Shown here in pieces: positions 1 to 7,009 of a stretch of 11,454 nt of DNA. The stretch lies in the NCBI GenBank assembly GCA_964538615.1, contig CAZIGK010000046.1, positions 1 to 11,454 of the forward strand, read 5' to 3'. A model generated the notes under the pieces. It worked only from the letters and a program-made list of their open reading frames with translations, ran no database searches and was not told where the DNA came from. A program made the position numbers and the translations under genes. This stretch comes from CAZIGK01 sp964538615 (GTDB lineage Bacteria > Pseudomonadota > Alphaproteobacteria > Rickettsiales > RI-342). The stretch's first letter is position 1. Every line of letters begins with the position of its first letter.

Positions 1-28
1 AAGCCGGAAAGGTTTCCCTCTCCGGCTT
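1..28 (-). terminator. Terminator hairpin, copy of groEL terminator, serving the orphan gene
   Basis: AAGCCGGA (1-8) pairs with TCCGGCTT (21-28), with an inner AGG/CCT pairing and a short loop. It lies about 90 bases past the stop codon of the orphan minus-strand gene, which it would terminate. The expected run of U would fall left of position 1 and cannot be seen. It is the same hairpin as at 1269-1296. Confidence 0.65.
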
Positions 29-55
29 CGCTTTGCAAGGTTGTTCGATGAGCGT
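1..55. repeat. 55-bp direct repeat, left copy
   Basis: Positions 1-55 are identical base for base to 1269-1323; the match stops at T56 versus G1324. The copy may extend left beyond the window, so 55 bp is a minimum. It contains the terminator hairpin found just after groEL plus the 27 bases between that hairpin and the groEL stop. With the right copy it brackets a single gene of different base composition. I infer a duplication linked to insertion or local recombination; no transposase or terminal inverted repeats are visible. Confidence 0.95.
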
Positions 56-118
56 TTGTTTAAAACGTGTACGTGCTGCTGTTCAGTTGTTTTGTGTAAC
101 CATGAATTTGATTATCAG

Positions 119-1201
119 TTATCGAAAAGCAAGACTGGCTATTGATGGGTCAAGACGATGGCTTTCCTGAGCGGTGGACAGGACAATTTTTGAATCTGGA
201 GACAGACTGGAGAGCGTTCCGATAAGCGAAGGTAAATCCAATTCCTGGCTTGTCCAGTAGGGGGTGAATAATTGTCTGACTTGGGGTTGTGTTTCAAACT
301 GTCCAACCCTGTGTGCGCCAGACATGACATCGCGTATGGTTGCATAGGGAGGTAGTGACACAGGCGGCAAAATGACGAATGCTGTGCGCTCTCCGGTGAT
401 GTATGAACCTGTGCCTTGATTTTGTAGTGCAATCGTATCTGCATCTTCAAGGCGTGCCCGGTTATCATTTTGATATAAAAAGCCAATGGTTGTAAATGTC
501 GGTCGGTCTTGGGCTGACGTTGGATCGCTCATAATACCAAATGCAAAAACTCGTGTTTGCTTGAAACTTTCAGAAATTATTTGAGGATTATATCCTTTGG
601 CTTCCAATAAATGGTAAAGTGCAGACTCAAACTCCCGTGCAAAGACTGATCCATAGCTATCCGTTACGATGGTAAAACGCATAGCCTGATGTAAGTCTTC
701 TCCGGGTTCAATGCGTACTTTATAAAATTGTTGTGCAAATGTCATGGCTTCTGGTGAAAAATAATCCGGATCCCGATGATGCTCGATAATACGTAAACGC
801 AGATCATAGTCATTCGTTTCCTGATAAGGATACGCATATAGCGCCACATTCTCCCCGCTGAGTTGGCTATATTGATCACTTAGTAATGAAGCAGATGCCT
901 GGGCTTGCTCGATGCGCACCGTGTCGTGACCGATGGGGCCAAAATACAATCCAGTTTGCGTATCCAAGGCGTCCAAACCAACGGAACGGGTCTGATTCGA
1001 TAGTTCAATAGATGCCTGTGAAGGGAAAACCTCTCCATCACTTCTCAAACCATATAAAGTCGCAAACATATCGTCTGTGACAGGCAAATGCGCCGCCTGT
1101 GACACTACAACTTCTGCTATAGGAATACGCTGTGTATAACCTATCGATACTGTAACGGCTAGCAAGGCCAGTGCCGTAATGGTTTTTGCTCGTTTAAGCA
1201 T
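119..1201 (-). CDS. Hypothetical exported protein, 360 aa
   Basis: I do not recognise the family. The N-terminus has a short basic stretch (MLKRAK) and then a hydrophobic segment at residues 8-22, which looks like a Sec signal peptide or N-terminal anchor; there is no lipobox cysteine. The protein contains no cysteine at all. The remainder appears to be a soluble mixed alpha/beta domain without further membrane segments and with no catalytic motif I can name. The ATG at 1201 is the only good start, but it lacks a clear Shine-Dalgarno sequence. Base composition is poorer in G+C than groEL: hand-counted 60-base lines give 32% (541-600), 37% (721-780) and 48% (961-1020), against 60% for groEL 2101-2160. 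The gene is enclosed by the 55-bp direct repeats, so it may be acquired or translocated. It is transcribed in the same direction as groEL but separated from it by a terminator and a possible promoter of its own. Confidence 0.8.
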   Translation of the reverse strand: MLKRAKTITALALLAVTVSIGYTQRIPIAEVVVSQAAHLPVTDDMFATLYGLRSDGEVFPSQASIELSNQTRSVGLDALDTQTGLYFGPIGHDTVRIEQAQASASLLSDQYSQLSGENVALYAYPYQETNDYDLRLRIIEHHRDPDYFSPEAMTFAQQFYKVRIEPGEDLHQAMRFTIVTDSYGSVFAREFESALYHLLEAKGYNPQIISESFKQTRVFAFGIMSDPTSAQDRPTFTTIGFLYQNDNRARLEDADTIALQNQGTGSYITGERTAFVILPPVSLPPYATIRDVMSGAHRVGQFETQPQVRQLFTPYWTSQELDLPSLIGTLSSLSPDSKIVLSTAQESHRLDPSIASLAFR

Positions 1202-1223
1202 AATGATTCAAGTTGCTAATATT

Positions 1224-1252
1224 TTTATGAGTGTAGCAAAAGCATATTACAA
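1224..1252 (-). promoter_or_regulatory. Possible sigma-70-type promoter for the orphan exported protein
   Basis: On the minus strand TTGTAA (1252-1247) is followed after 17 bases by CATAAA (1229-1224). Each hexamer matches four of six consensus bases. It sits between the groEL terminator and the start codon at 1201, where an independent promoter would be expected. It is a weak match found by eye. Confidence 0.35.
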
Positions 1253-1264
1253 CTGTATGAATAC

Positions 1265-1296
1265 AAAAAAGCCGGAAAGGTTTCCCTCTCCGGCTT
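1265..1296 (-). terminator. Intrinsic terminator of the groES-groEL operon
   Basis: AAGCCGGA (1269-1276) pairs perfectly with TCCGGCTT (1289-1296). Three more pairs, AGG/CCT, lie inside after one mismatch, and the loop is 4 bases. Read on the minus strand, the stem runs into eight consecutive T (1270-1265 plus the stem end), a textbook intrinsic terminator 33 bases beyond the groEL stop. Confidence 0.88.
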
Positions 1297-1323
1297 CGCT
1301 TTGCAAGGTTGTTCGATGAGCGT
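1269..1323. repeat. 55-bp direct repeat, right copy
   Basis: Identical to positions 1-55 at an offset of 1268 bases. It begins 5 bases after the groEL stop codon and includes the groEL terminator. Because it sits in the native groEL 3' position, it is probably the ancestral copy and the left one the duplicate, though either could be. Confidence 0.95.
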
Positions 1324-1328
1324 GGGGA

Positions 1329-2978
1329 TTAGAAATCCATGCCGCCCATGCCACCCATACCGCCCATGCCAGCAGCGCCAGCACCGGCTTTGTCTTCGTC
1401 TTCGCGGTCTGCAACCATGGCTTCGGTAGTAATCATCAGGCCAGCGACAGAAGCGGCATCCTGCAGGGCAGTACGCACCACTTTGGTTGGGTCAATGATA
1501 CCGGCTTTGATCATGTCCACATACTCAAGGTTTTGTGCATCGAAACCATAGTTGGTGTCGTTGCTTTCCATGAGCTTGCCCGCAACAACCGCACCGTCCA
1601 GACCGGCGTTTTGCACAATCTGACGCAGAGGAGCCTGCAGCGCACGTGCAACGATTTTGATACCAGCCTTCTGGTCTTCGTTGGTTGCGGTCAGTTTTTC
1701 CAGCGCTTTAGAAGCGTAGAGCAAGGTGGTTCCGCCACCAGGAACAATCCCTTCCTGAACGGCAGCGCGGGTTGCATGCAGAGCATCATCCACGCGGTCT
1801 TTTTTCTCTTTCACTTCCACTTCCGTTGCGCCGCCCACTTTCAGCACAGCGACACCGCCAGACAACTTCGCCAGACGCTCTTGCAGTTTTTCGCGGTCAT
1901 AGTCAGAAGAGGTATCTTCAATCTGAGCGCGAATCTGGCTGCAACGTGCTTCGATATCCCCTTTGTCGCCAGCGCCATCAATGATGGTCGTGTCGTCTTT
2001 GGTGATGCTCACGCGCTTGGCGGTACCCAGCATTTGCGGGGTCACGTTTTCCAGCTTCATGCCCAGCTCTTCGCTGACAACCTGAGCGCGGGTCAGAATG
2101 GCAATATCTTCCAGCATGGCTTTGCGACGGTCACCGAAGCCCGGAGCTTTCACCGCTGCCACTTTCAGGCCACCACGCAGTTTGTTGACCACCAGTGTTG
2201 CCAGTGCTTCGCCTTCCACATCTTCCGCAATGATGAGCAGAGGACGCTGAGACTGTACCACAGCTTCCAGCAGAGGAATGATAGGTTGCAGGCTGGAGAG
2301 TTTTTTGTCGAACAGCAGAATATAGGGGCTTTCCAGCTCTACGGTCATTTTTTCTGCGTTGGTGACAAAATAAGGAGACAGGTAGCCACGGTCGAAGTTC
2401 ATGCCTTCCACCACGTCCACTTCAAAGCCAAAGCCTTTGGCTTCTTCCACAGTGATGACCCCTTCTTTGCCAACTTTTTTCATGGCTTCAGCAATTTTGG
2501 TGCCGATTTCTTTATCGCCATTGGCGGAAATGGTTCCCACTTGCGCCACTTCTTCGTCTGCAGAAACTGCTTTGGATTTGCCTTTAATTTCTTCCAGCAC
2601 AGCGTCTACGGCCAGATCAATCCCGCGCTTCAAATCCATCGGGTTCATGCCAGCAGCCACAGCTTTGTAGCCTTCTTTGAAAATGGCTTGAGCCAGAACG
2701 GTCGCGGTGGTGGTACCATCGCCTGCCAGATCATTGGTTTTGCTGGCCACTTCGCGCACCATTTGCGCACCCATGTTCTGGAATTTGTTTTTCAGAGAGA
2801 TGTCTTTCGCAACAGAGACACCATCTTTGGTAATGCGTGGCGCGCCGAATGATTTTTCCAGCACCACGTTACGACCTTTCGGTCCCAGAGTTACTTTTAC
2901 GGCATCCGCGAGGATATCGACACCACGCAGGATTTGTTCGCGTGCATCCGCACCGAAACGTACTTCTTTTGCAGCCAT
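1329..2978 (-). CDS. groEL: Chaperonin GroEL (60 kDa, Hsp60), 549 aa
   Basis: ATP-driven chaperonin that forms a double heptameric ring in the cytoplasm and folds proteins inside a cage capped by GroES. Family signatures are clear: GPKGRN (residues 32-37), DGVSVAKD (52-59) and the ATPase motif GDGTTT (86-91, with the catalytic aspartate at 87), a PGGG stretch in the late equatorial domain, and a GGM-repeat tail ending in MDF. Length is normal for the family. The frame could open two codons earlier at a TTG, but the ATG at 2978 (MAAKEV) matches the family start and has AAGGAG eight bases upstream. It is the second gene of the groES-groEL operon, 46 bases after groES, and ends at the terminator at 1265-1296. 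The sequence is of alphaproteobacterial type. Confidence 0.98.
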   Translation of the reverse strand: MAAKEVRFGADAREQILRGVDILADAVKVTLGPKGRNVVLEKSFGAPRITKDGVSVAKDISLKNKFQNMGAQMVREVASKTNDLAGDGTTTATVLAQAIFKEGYKAVAAGMNPMDLKRGIDLAVDAVLEEIKGKSKAVSADEEVAQVGTISANGDKEIGTKIAEAMKKVGKEGVITVEEAKGFGFEVDVVEGMNFDRGYLSPYFVTNAEKMTVELESPYILLFDKKLSSLQPIIPLLEAVVQSQRPLLIIAEDVEGEALATLVVNKLRGGLKVAAVKAPGFGDRRKAMLEDIAILTRAQVVSEELGMKLENVTPQMLGTAKRVSITKDDTTIIDGAGDKGDIEARCSQIRAQIEDTSSDYDREKLQERLAKLSGGVAVLKVGGATEVEVKEKKDRVDDALHATRAAVQEGIVPGGGTTLLYASKALEKLTATNEDQKAGIKIVARALQAPLRQIVQNAGLDGAVVAGKLMESNDTNYGFDAQNLEYVDMIKAGIIDPTKVVRTALQDAASVAGLMITTEAMVADREDEDKAGAGAAGMGGMGGMGGMDF

Positions 2979-3024
2979 GTGCAAGTCTCCTTAAAGCAGG
3001 TTATAAACAGATAAATCTGAGGCG

Positions 3025-3327
3025 TTATGCGGCTTTTTTGCCTTCAACAACGCCCATGATGTCGGACTCTTTCAGGATGAGCAGTTCTTTGCCATCCACT
3101 TTCACTTCCGTGCCGCCCCATTTCGCAAACAGGACAGTATCGCCCACTTTCACGTCCATGGCAATATGCTTGCCCTGCTCATCACGAGCACCGGGGCCTA
3201 CAGCAAGGACACGAGCCTGCTGCGGCTTTTCTTTTGCGGTATCTGGCAAAATGATACCGCCGGAGGTTTTTTCTTCGCTCTCCAGACGCTCAACGATGAC
3301 ACGGTCATGCAATGGTCTGATGTTCAT
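3025..3327 (-). CDS. groES: Co-chaperonin GroES (10 kDa), 100 aa
   Basis: Forms the heptameric lid that binds GroEL and closes the folding chamber. The start MNIRPLHDRV is typical, and the mobile loop that docks on GroEL is visible at residues 22-29 (SGGIILPD, with the hydrophobic IIL at 25-27). The C-terminal part containing the ESDIMG stretch is also standard. Length is close to the usual 95-105. The ATG at 3327 has a strong Shine-Dalgarno sequence, AAGGAGAA, six bases upstream. It is the first gene of the chaperonin operon and lies about 80 bases downstream of the predicted RpoH promoter start point. Confidence 0.98.
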   Translation of the reverse strand: MNIRPLHDRVIVERLESEEKTSGGIILPDTAKEKPQQARVLAVGPGARDEQGKHIAMDVKVGDTVLFAKWGGTEVKVDGKELLILKESDIMGVVEGKKAA

Positions 3328-3414
3328 GGTGTGTTCTCCTTCAAGACACGAGATAAAGAATGGTCACTGACAACAGCAGGCCGAAAAATACTTCCAGCCT
3401 CTGGTCACACAGCG

Positions 3415-3443
3415 CAGATAGGCGTGTTGTAGCGGCTTTCAAG
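3415..3443 (-). promoter_or_regulatory. RpoH (sigma-32) heat-shock promoter of groES-groEL
   Basis: On the minus strand CTTGAAA (3443-3437) and CCTATCTG (3422-3415) are separated by 14 bases. This matches the known RpoH promoter pattern of Alphaproteobacteria (CTTG in the -35, CCTAT in the -10). Transcription would start near 3408, giving a leader of about 80 bases. I searched the leader for a CIRCE inverted repeat (TTAGCACTC / GAGTGCTAA) and found none, so heat control is probably by RpoH rather than HrcA. Confidence 0.75.
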
Positions 3444-3499
3444 AGGGGAGAAAGCAAAAAAAGATAAATAATGAAAAAAAACTTACTAAACCCGGTGTT

Positions 3500-3527
3500 T
3501 TGTCATCCATTCGTCATATTTTATTGT
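3500..3527 (+). promoter_or_regulatory. Possible promoter for the histidine phosphatase gene
   Basis: TTGTCA (3500-3505, five of six consensus bases) is followed after 16 bases by TATTGT (3522-3527, four of six). It lies about 80 bases before the start codon at 3606, in the AT-rich divergent region shared with groES. Found by eye, weak -10. Confidence 0.35.
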
Positions 3528-3605
3528 TACATAATCCCCGCCGGAGCAGTTGGGGTGGGTTTCTCGGGCAGATAAACCAGCGACACAAATTACGGAACAA
3601 GCGAC

Positions 3606-4601
3606 ATGACACCGGAATACCCCAGAATTGTTGGCGAAATGACCTGGCATTTGATTCGGCATGGGCAGTCTCTGGCCAATGCGGAAATAAAAACCTATCG
3701 CCCCATCTATGGTGGCAACCCCCGCGTCCCCCTGACGTTGGTAGGGCATGAACAGGCACGGGAGACAGCTGAAGTGTTAGCGGAGTCTCTGGCTCATGCC
3801 GGGCGTGATGTGCGCGTGGAAGTGATAAGCTCCGGCTTTTTGCGCGCCATGCAAACGGCAGAACATGTCTTGCATGCGTTGATCAGCAGGCCTGAAATAC
3901 AGACGACCGCAAGGGTACATGCAGTGCAAAGCCTGAGTGAAATTGAAATAGGCGCCTACAGTGGCGCTCTGGGAACAGAACTGACCGATCCGGAAGCAGT
4001 TGCAGCTTATGATGCTTTCCGGCAGGCACGCAAGGACAATATCTACCGTGCTGCCTCCCCCGCAGCAGAATTACCGGGGCGCAATGGAACATTCGTTTGC
4101 GTACCGGGAGAAAGCGTGGCGGATGTGCATGCAAGGGTGGCTGAGTTTTTGGGGAATCTGGCGCAGGCCATGGGTGAACATAGAACCCTATTACCGACAG
4201 ATATGGTACTGGCCACGCATGGGTTTGTACAACGCACCATTGTCATGAGCTTAAACCCAGAACAGTATGATGAAGCATGGTTTCTGCGGGAAGCAGAACC
4301 CCGAAACGGTGAGTGGTGGGATGTACCCGTCACATTGGTGGAAGTGGCGAAAGGGCAATTTCGCTTACAGGCAGGTGACATGCGCGTTGCGCACGTGCCA
4401 GAACAGCAGGTAGAAGCAGCACTGGCAAAACGGCAGCCCCCGCAGGAAGTCACCCAGCCCCTATCCTTTATCACCCGCCCGTGGCTGGAGGCACACGGTC
4501 AACAGGCAGCAACCGAAGCAACCCTCATGAACCTGATGACTTTGCGCATGGCGGAAGAGCAAAGACTTGCGCAGCAAGCACACTTGATACGCGCAGCCTG
4601 A
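3606..4601 (+). CDS. Histidine phosphatase (phosphoglycerate-mutase-like) family protein, 331 aa
   Basis: A phosphatase or mutase that works through a phosphohistidine intermediate; the substrate cannot be told from sequence. The catalytic RHG motif is at residues 18-20 (LIRHGQS, nucleophile His19). A second arginine lies in SSGFLRAMQTA (Arg80), the likely acid Glu112 in LSEIEIG, and the second catalytic histidine in ATHG (His205). A PGES stretch at 167-170 is also usual. Residues from about 260 to 331 form a Gln/Ala/Glu-rich extension not needed for the core fold. The ATG at 3606 is preceded by a GGAA purine stretch; an internal ATG at residue 12 is also possible but has no clear ribosome site. 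It is divergent from groES and convergent with a small membrane-protein gene, so it appears to be a single-gene unit. No good terminator is visible in the 44 bases after it. Confidence 0.85.
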   Translation: MTPEYPRIVGEMTWHLIRHGQSLANAEIKTYRPIYGGNPRVPLTLVGHEQARETAEVLAESLAHAGRDVRVEVISSGFLRAMQTAEHVLHALISRPEIQTTARVHAVQSLSEIEIGAYSGALGTELTDPEAVAAYDAFRQARKDNIYRAASPAAELPGRNGTFVCVPGESVADVHARVAEFLGNLAQAMGEHRTLLPTDMVLATHGFVQRTIVMSLNPEQYDEAWFLREAEPRNGEWWDVPVTLVEVAKGQFRLQAGDMRVAHVPEQQVEAALAKRQPPQEVTQPLSFITRPWLEAHGQQAATEATLMNLMTLRMAEEQRLAQQAHLIRAA

Positions 4602-4645
4602 ATCGCTTGTTCAACACCCATCGTTGCACGGCTGAAAACCGTAGC

Positions 4646-4918
4646 TCACGCTTGAGATTGGGGCGGCTTCTCCGTGACATCCTCATAATCTGTCGTAATG
4701 GTCAGGCTCTCTCTGACCACGGTGTTTCCGTCTGCATCCACCACCACATGTTCTGTCTGGTAGTGTCTGGCACGCCGAATATTCCAGCCAATCCATAGCA
4801 TCAGTGGCAACAGCAACAGTCCAAGCAGTACAAGTCCACTGGCAAAAGCAATCACACCCAGCAGGACAAAAAACAGCAATAACAGCAGGCGAAACCACCC
4901 AAACATCACATCGAACAC
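4646..4918 (-). CDS. Small membrane protein of unknown function, 90 aa
   Basis: Not recognised. Residues 9-47 are almost entirely hydrophobic (Leu, Phe, Val, Gly), with a GW near the end, then an Arg-rich turn (48-51). This fits one long or two closely packed membrane helices with the basic end in the cytoplasm. Residues 52-90 are a polar, acidic, soluble tail ending PPQSQA. I use the GTG at 4918 because AAGGTGA lies just upstream; the ATG four codons later (4906) is an alternative. The gene starts 30 bases after the hflX stop on the same strand, so it is probably translated from the same transcript. It converges with the phosphatase gene. Confidence 0.7.
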   Translation of the reverse strand: MFDVMFGWFRLLLLLFFVLLGVIAFASGLVLLGLLLLPLMLWIGWNIRRARHYQTEHVVVDADGNTVVRESLTITTDYEDVTEKPPQSQA

Positions 4919-4948
4919 GCAGTCACCTTCCCTTGGTTCTTTTGGTTA

Positions 4949-6295
4949 TCAGGCATGTTTACGCCCGTCATGACGACCCTGAAACAGGCTAAGAAATTGC
5001 CCCTGCGTCTTGCTGGTCATGCGTAGGCTGAGTTGCAGGCCGTCTTCGTTGGCATCTTCCGCCAGAATATCTGCCTTACCATGCAGCCAGGCCCGTTTAT
5101 CATATTCATGATGCCCCAGTTGTACGCAAAAATCGACCGTATCCACCCGCAAATAGCGGAACAGACAGTGCGATAAGGCGTCCAGCCCCGCACCGGTTTT
5201 CGCAGATGTAGCAAAAATATGGTCGTCCAGTTCTGCCAGTTGTTGAATACGGTCACGTTCCTCAGCATCCAGCAAATCGACCTTATTATACACCTCAATC
5301 ATGGCGTGGCGCATGGTTTCGGTGACACCAATGGCCTTCAGAACCTTCAGTACATCCTGTTTTTGCAATTCACAATCCGGGTGAGAACTATCCCGCACAT
5401 GCACAATGACATCCGCCTCCAGCACCTCCTCCAGCGTGGAGCGAAACGCAGCAACCAACAGGGTGGGCAGATTGGACACAAACCCCACCGTATCAGAAAG
5501 CATGACCTGTGTGCCATCCGGCAGAGTCAGGGCGCGCAGCGTTGGGTCCAGCGTGGCAAACAGCATATCTTTCGCCATCACATCCGCACCCGTCATCGCA
5601 TTGAACAAACTGGATTTACCGGCGTTGGTATAGCCGACCAGTGCCACCACCGGATAGGGCGCATCACGCCGGGTTTTGCGGTGCAACTCCCGCGTGCGTC
5701 GTACCTGCTCCAGTTCTTTTTGCAGCTTCAGAATACGCTCCTGCAATTGCCGACGATCAAGCTCCACCTGACGCTCCCCAGGGCCGCCAGTAAAACCGCC
5801 GCCTCCTCGCTGACGCTCTAAGTGACTCCAGCTACGCACCAGTCGGCTTTTCTGATATTGCAGGGTCGCCAGTTCCACTTGCAGGCGCCCTTCCCGCGTG
5901 CGGGCGCGAGCACCGAAAATTTCCAGAATCAACTGGGTACGGTCAATCACTTTACAATCCAGCGTGCGCTCCAGATTACGCTGCTGCACCGGAGAAAGTT
6001 GGCGGTCTATAATCACCAATTCCAAATCTTCCACCTCAATGCGCTGTTTTATCTCCTCCAGCTTGCCCTTGCCAATCAGGGTAGCAGGGTTAGGGGTCGC
6101 CAGCTTGACCACCATCACATCCGCCACCACCAGCTCTATCGCCTCGGTGAGGGAAATCGCTTCTTCTACGGTGGCCTCAATACTCCGCACCTCTTCCGCC
6201 TGCTGCGTGCGGCGGGTAAGGATGGGGCAGACAATAAGGGTGCGTAAATGCTCAACCGCTGCGCCATCGTAGTGAAAAGTCAATTCGCCTGCCAT
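4949..6295 (-). CDS. hflX: Ribosome-associated GTPase HflX, 448 aa
   Basis: GTPase that binds the 50S subunit and splits stalled ribosomes, notably under heat stress. The N-terminal nucleotide-binding-like HflX domain (about 15-170) includes GKGKLEEI, and the Gly-rich linker GGGGFTGGPGERQ spans 164-176. A coiled helix at 178-210 precedes the G domain. The G domain shows the P-loop GYTNAGKSS (221-229), the switch I region TLDPT (248-252), DTVGF (268-272), NKVD (337-340) and SAK (364-366), all intact. Length is normal. The ATG at 6295 has only a weak AGGAC ribosome site about 15 bases upstream. hfq lies 186 bases upstream on the same strand, the common proteobacterial hfq-hflX arrangement, with a terminator-like hairpin between them. 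Confidence 0.97.
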   Translation of the reverse strand: MAGELTFHYDGAAVEHLRTLIVCPILTRRTQQAEEVRSIEATVEEAISLTEAIELVVADVMVVKLATPNPATLIGKGKLEEIKQRIEVEDLELVIIDRQLSPVQQRNLERTLDCKVIDRTQLILEIFGARARTREGRLQVELATLQYQKSRLVRSWSHLERQRGGGGFTGGPGERQVELDRRQLQERILKLQKELEQVRRTRELHRKTRRDAPYPVVALVGYTNAGKSSLFNAMTGADVMAKDMLFATLDPTLRALTLPDGTQVMLSDTVGFVSNLPTLLVAAFRSTLEEVLEADVIVHVRDSSHPDCELQKQDVLKVLKAIGVTETMRHAMIEVYNKVDLLDAEERDRIQQLAELDDHIFATSAKTGAGLDALSHCLFRYLRVDTVDFCVQLGHHEYDKRAWLHGKADILAEDANEDGLQLSLRMTSKTQGQFLSLFQGRHDGRKHA

Positions 6296-6418
6296 GAGCT
6301 GGACGTCCTGTTGTCAGTGGTGATGAATAAGCATAGATATAAGTAAAAAACGGCGAATAAAAAGGCCAGAGTCAGATACGCCCTTCCCCTGCGGTAAAAG
6401 CCGCACGATAAGAAACGA

Positions 6419-6449
6419 CAACACCCCATACCACAGGTATGGGGTGTTG
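6419..6449 (-). terminator. Strong hairpin between hfq and hflX, terminator or attenuator
   Basis: A perfect 14-bp stem (6419-6432 with 6436-6449) closes on a 3-base loop, ACA. On the minus strand it is followed by TCGTTTCTTATC, which is T-rich but interrupted, so it may terminate only partly. It lies 33 bases after the hfq stop and would separate hfq from hflX transcription or set their ratio. No T-run exists on the plus-strand side. Confidence 0.75.
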
Positions 6450-6481
6450 GTGACCGTCTGTCATCGGCAGCAAGTGGGCAA

Positions 6482-6754
6482 TCAGGCCAACTCTTCCATG
6501 CTTTCGCCTTCTGGAATCTCAATACCGAAATCTTCTGCCGTCAATGGGCCAGCCGGCACCACGGTGGCGACAGAGTGTTTGTACACCAACTGCACATGCG
6601 GACCACGGCGCAGGGTAATACAAAAATTATCAAATCCGCTCACAATACCTTGTAGCTTCACACCGTTAATCAGGTAAACGGTGACAGGCATTTTCTTTTT
6701 GCGCAGTGTGTTTAGAAAAATATCCTGAAAATTTTGGTTCTTCTCAGTTTTCAT
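6482..6754 (-). CDS. hfq: RNA-binding protein Hfq, 90 aa
   Basis: Hexameric Sm-like RNA chaperone that pairs small regulatory RNAs with mRNAs. The Sm1 motif (residues about 24-48, with the FDNF core at 41-44) and the Sm2 motif with YKH at 58-60 are intact, and the N-terminal helix QDIFLNTLRK is typical. Residues 68-90 are a short acidic tail ending in GESMEELA; acidic Hfq tails are known to release RNA from the rim. I chose the ATG at 6754 because GAGGA lies five bases before it. A further in-frame ATG at 6766 overlaps that ribosome site and is less likely. The gene is followed by the strong hairpin at 6419-6449 and then hflX. Confidence 0.97.
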   Translation of the reverse strand: MKTEKNQNFQDIFLNTLRKKKMPVTVYLINGVKLQGIVSGFDNFCITLRRGPHVQLVYKHSVATVVPAGPLTAEDFGIEIPEGESMEELA

Positions 6755-6798
6755 TGTTGTCCTCATTACGTTTTTGGGTCAGGCGACCGTGGATGGTG

Positions 6799-6817
6799 TG
6801 AATGCTACCTGCATTCA
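6799..6817 (-). promoter_or_regulatory. Inverted repeat in the hfq 5' leader
   Basis: TGAATGC (6799-6805) and GCATTCA (6811-6817) form a perfect 7-bp inverted repeat around 5 bases. In the minus-strand transcript the loop reads AGGUA. It lies about 45 bases upstream of the hfq start, inside the predicted leader. It could be an RNA hairpin or a DNA operator. hfq is autoregulated through its leader in Escherichia coli, but I have no direct evidence of that here. Confidence 0.45.
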
Positions 6818-6861
6818 TGCCAATGGGTGTGGAGACCAGCGTCATACCACTACCGGATGCC

Positions 6862-6890
6862 CTTATAACACATATTCTTCAGGATGCCAT
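6862..6890 (-). promoter_or_regulatory. Possible promoter of hfq
   Basis: On the minus strand ATGGCA (6890-6885, four of six) is followed after exactly 17 bases by TATAAG (6867-6862, five of six). Transcription would start near 6855, giving a leader of about 100 bases that includes the inverted repeat at 6799-6817. Confidence 0.4.
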
Positions 6891-6913
6891 ATAAAGATGC
6901 TGTGTGCCGATGA

Positions 6914-6995
6914 AAGGGCAAGCAAGCCCTTGCCCCACATCGCAGTCGCTGTGCAAAGCCTCCTCTGCGCGAATACACGGAGAGGCCATTGCACA
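6914..6995 (-). terminator. Two hairpins in the gcvH 3' region
   Basis: The first hairpin after gcvH pairs TGTGCAA (6950-6956) with TTGCACA (6989-6995) and, inside a small internal loop, GCCTC (6958-6962) with GAGGC (6982-6986), around a 19-base loop. The second pairs AAGGGC (6914-6919) with GCCCTT (6926-6931). Neither is followed by a T-run on the minus strand, so they may instead protect the mRNA 3' end or assist Rho-dependent ending. They occupy most of the 243-base gap between gcvH and hfq. Confidence 0.4.
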
Positions 6996-7009
6996 ATACA
7001 GCCATAAAC

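Noticed and set aside
1533..2852. A 439-codon open frame on the plus strand inside groEL
   Set aside because: It is antisense to an intact, highly conserved groEL and is rich in Phe, His and Gln with no domain; long antisense frames commonly arise from codon bias in conserved genes.
2979..2984. Two-codon upstream extension of GroEL from a TTG
   Set aside because: The next in-frame ATG at 2978 gives the family start and is correctly spaced from AAGGAG.
3328..3450. CIRCE element in the groES leader
   Set aside because: No TTAGCACTC / GAGTGCTAA pair or near match was found on either strand.
6280..6522. An 80-codon minus-strand frame with a hydrophobic segment between hfq and hflX
   Set aside because: It overlaps the end of hfq and the start of hflX, runs through the 14-bp hairpin, and begins inside hfq in another frame; no ribosome site supports it.
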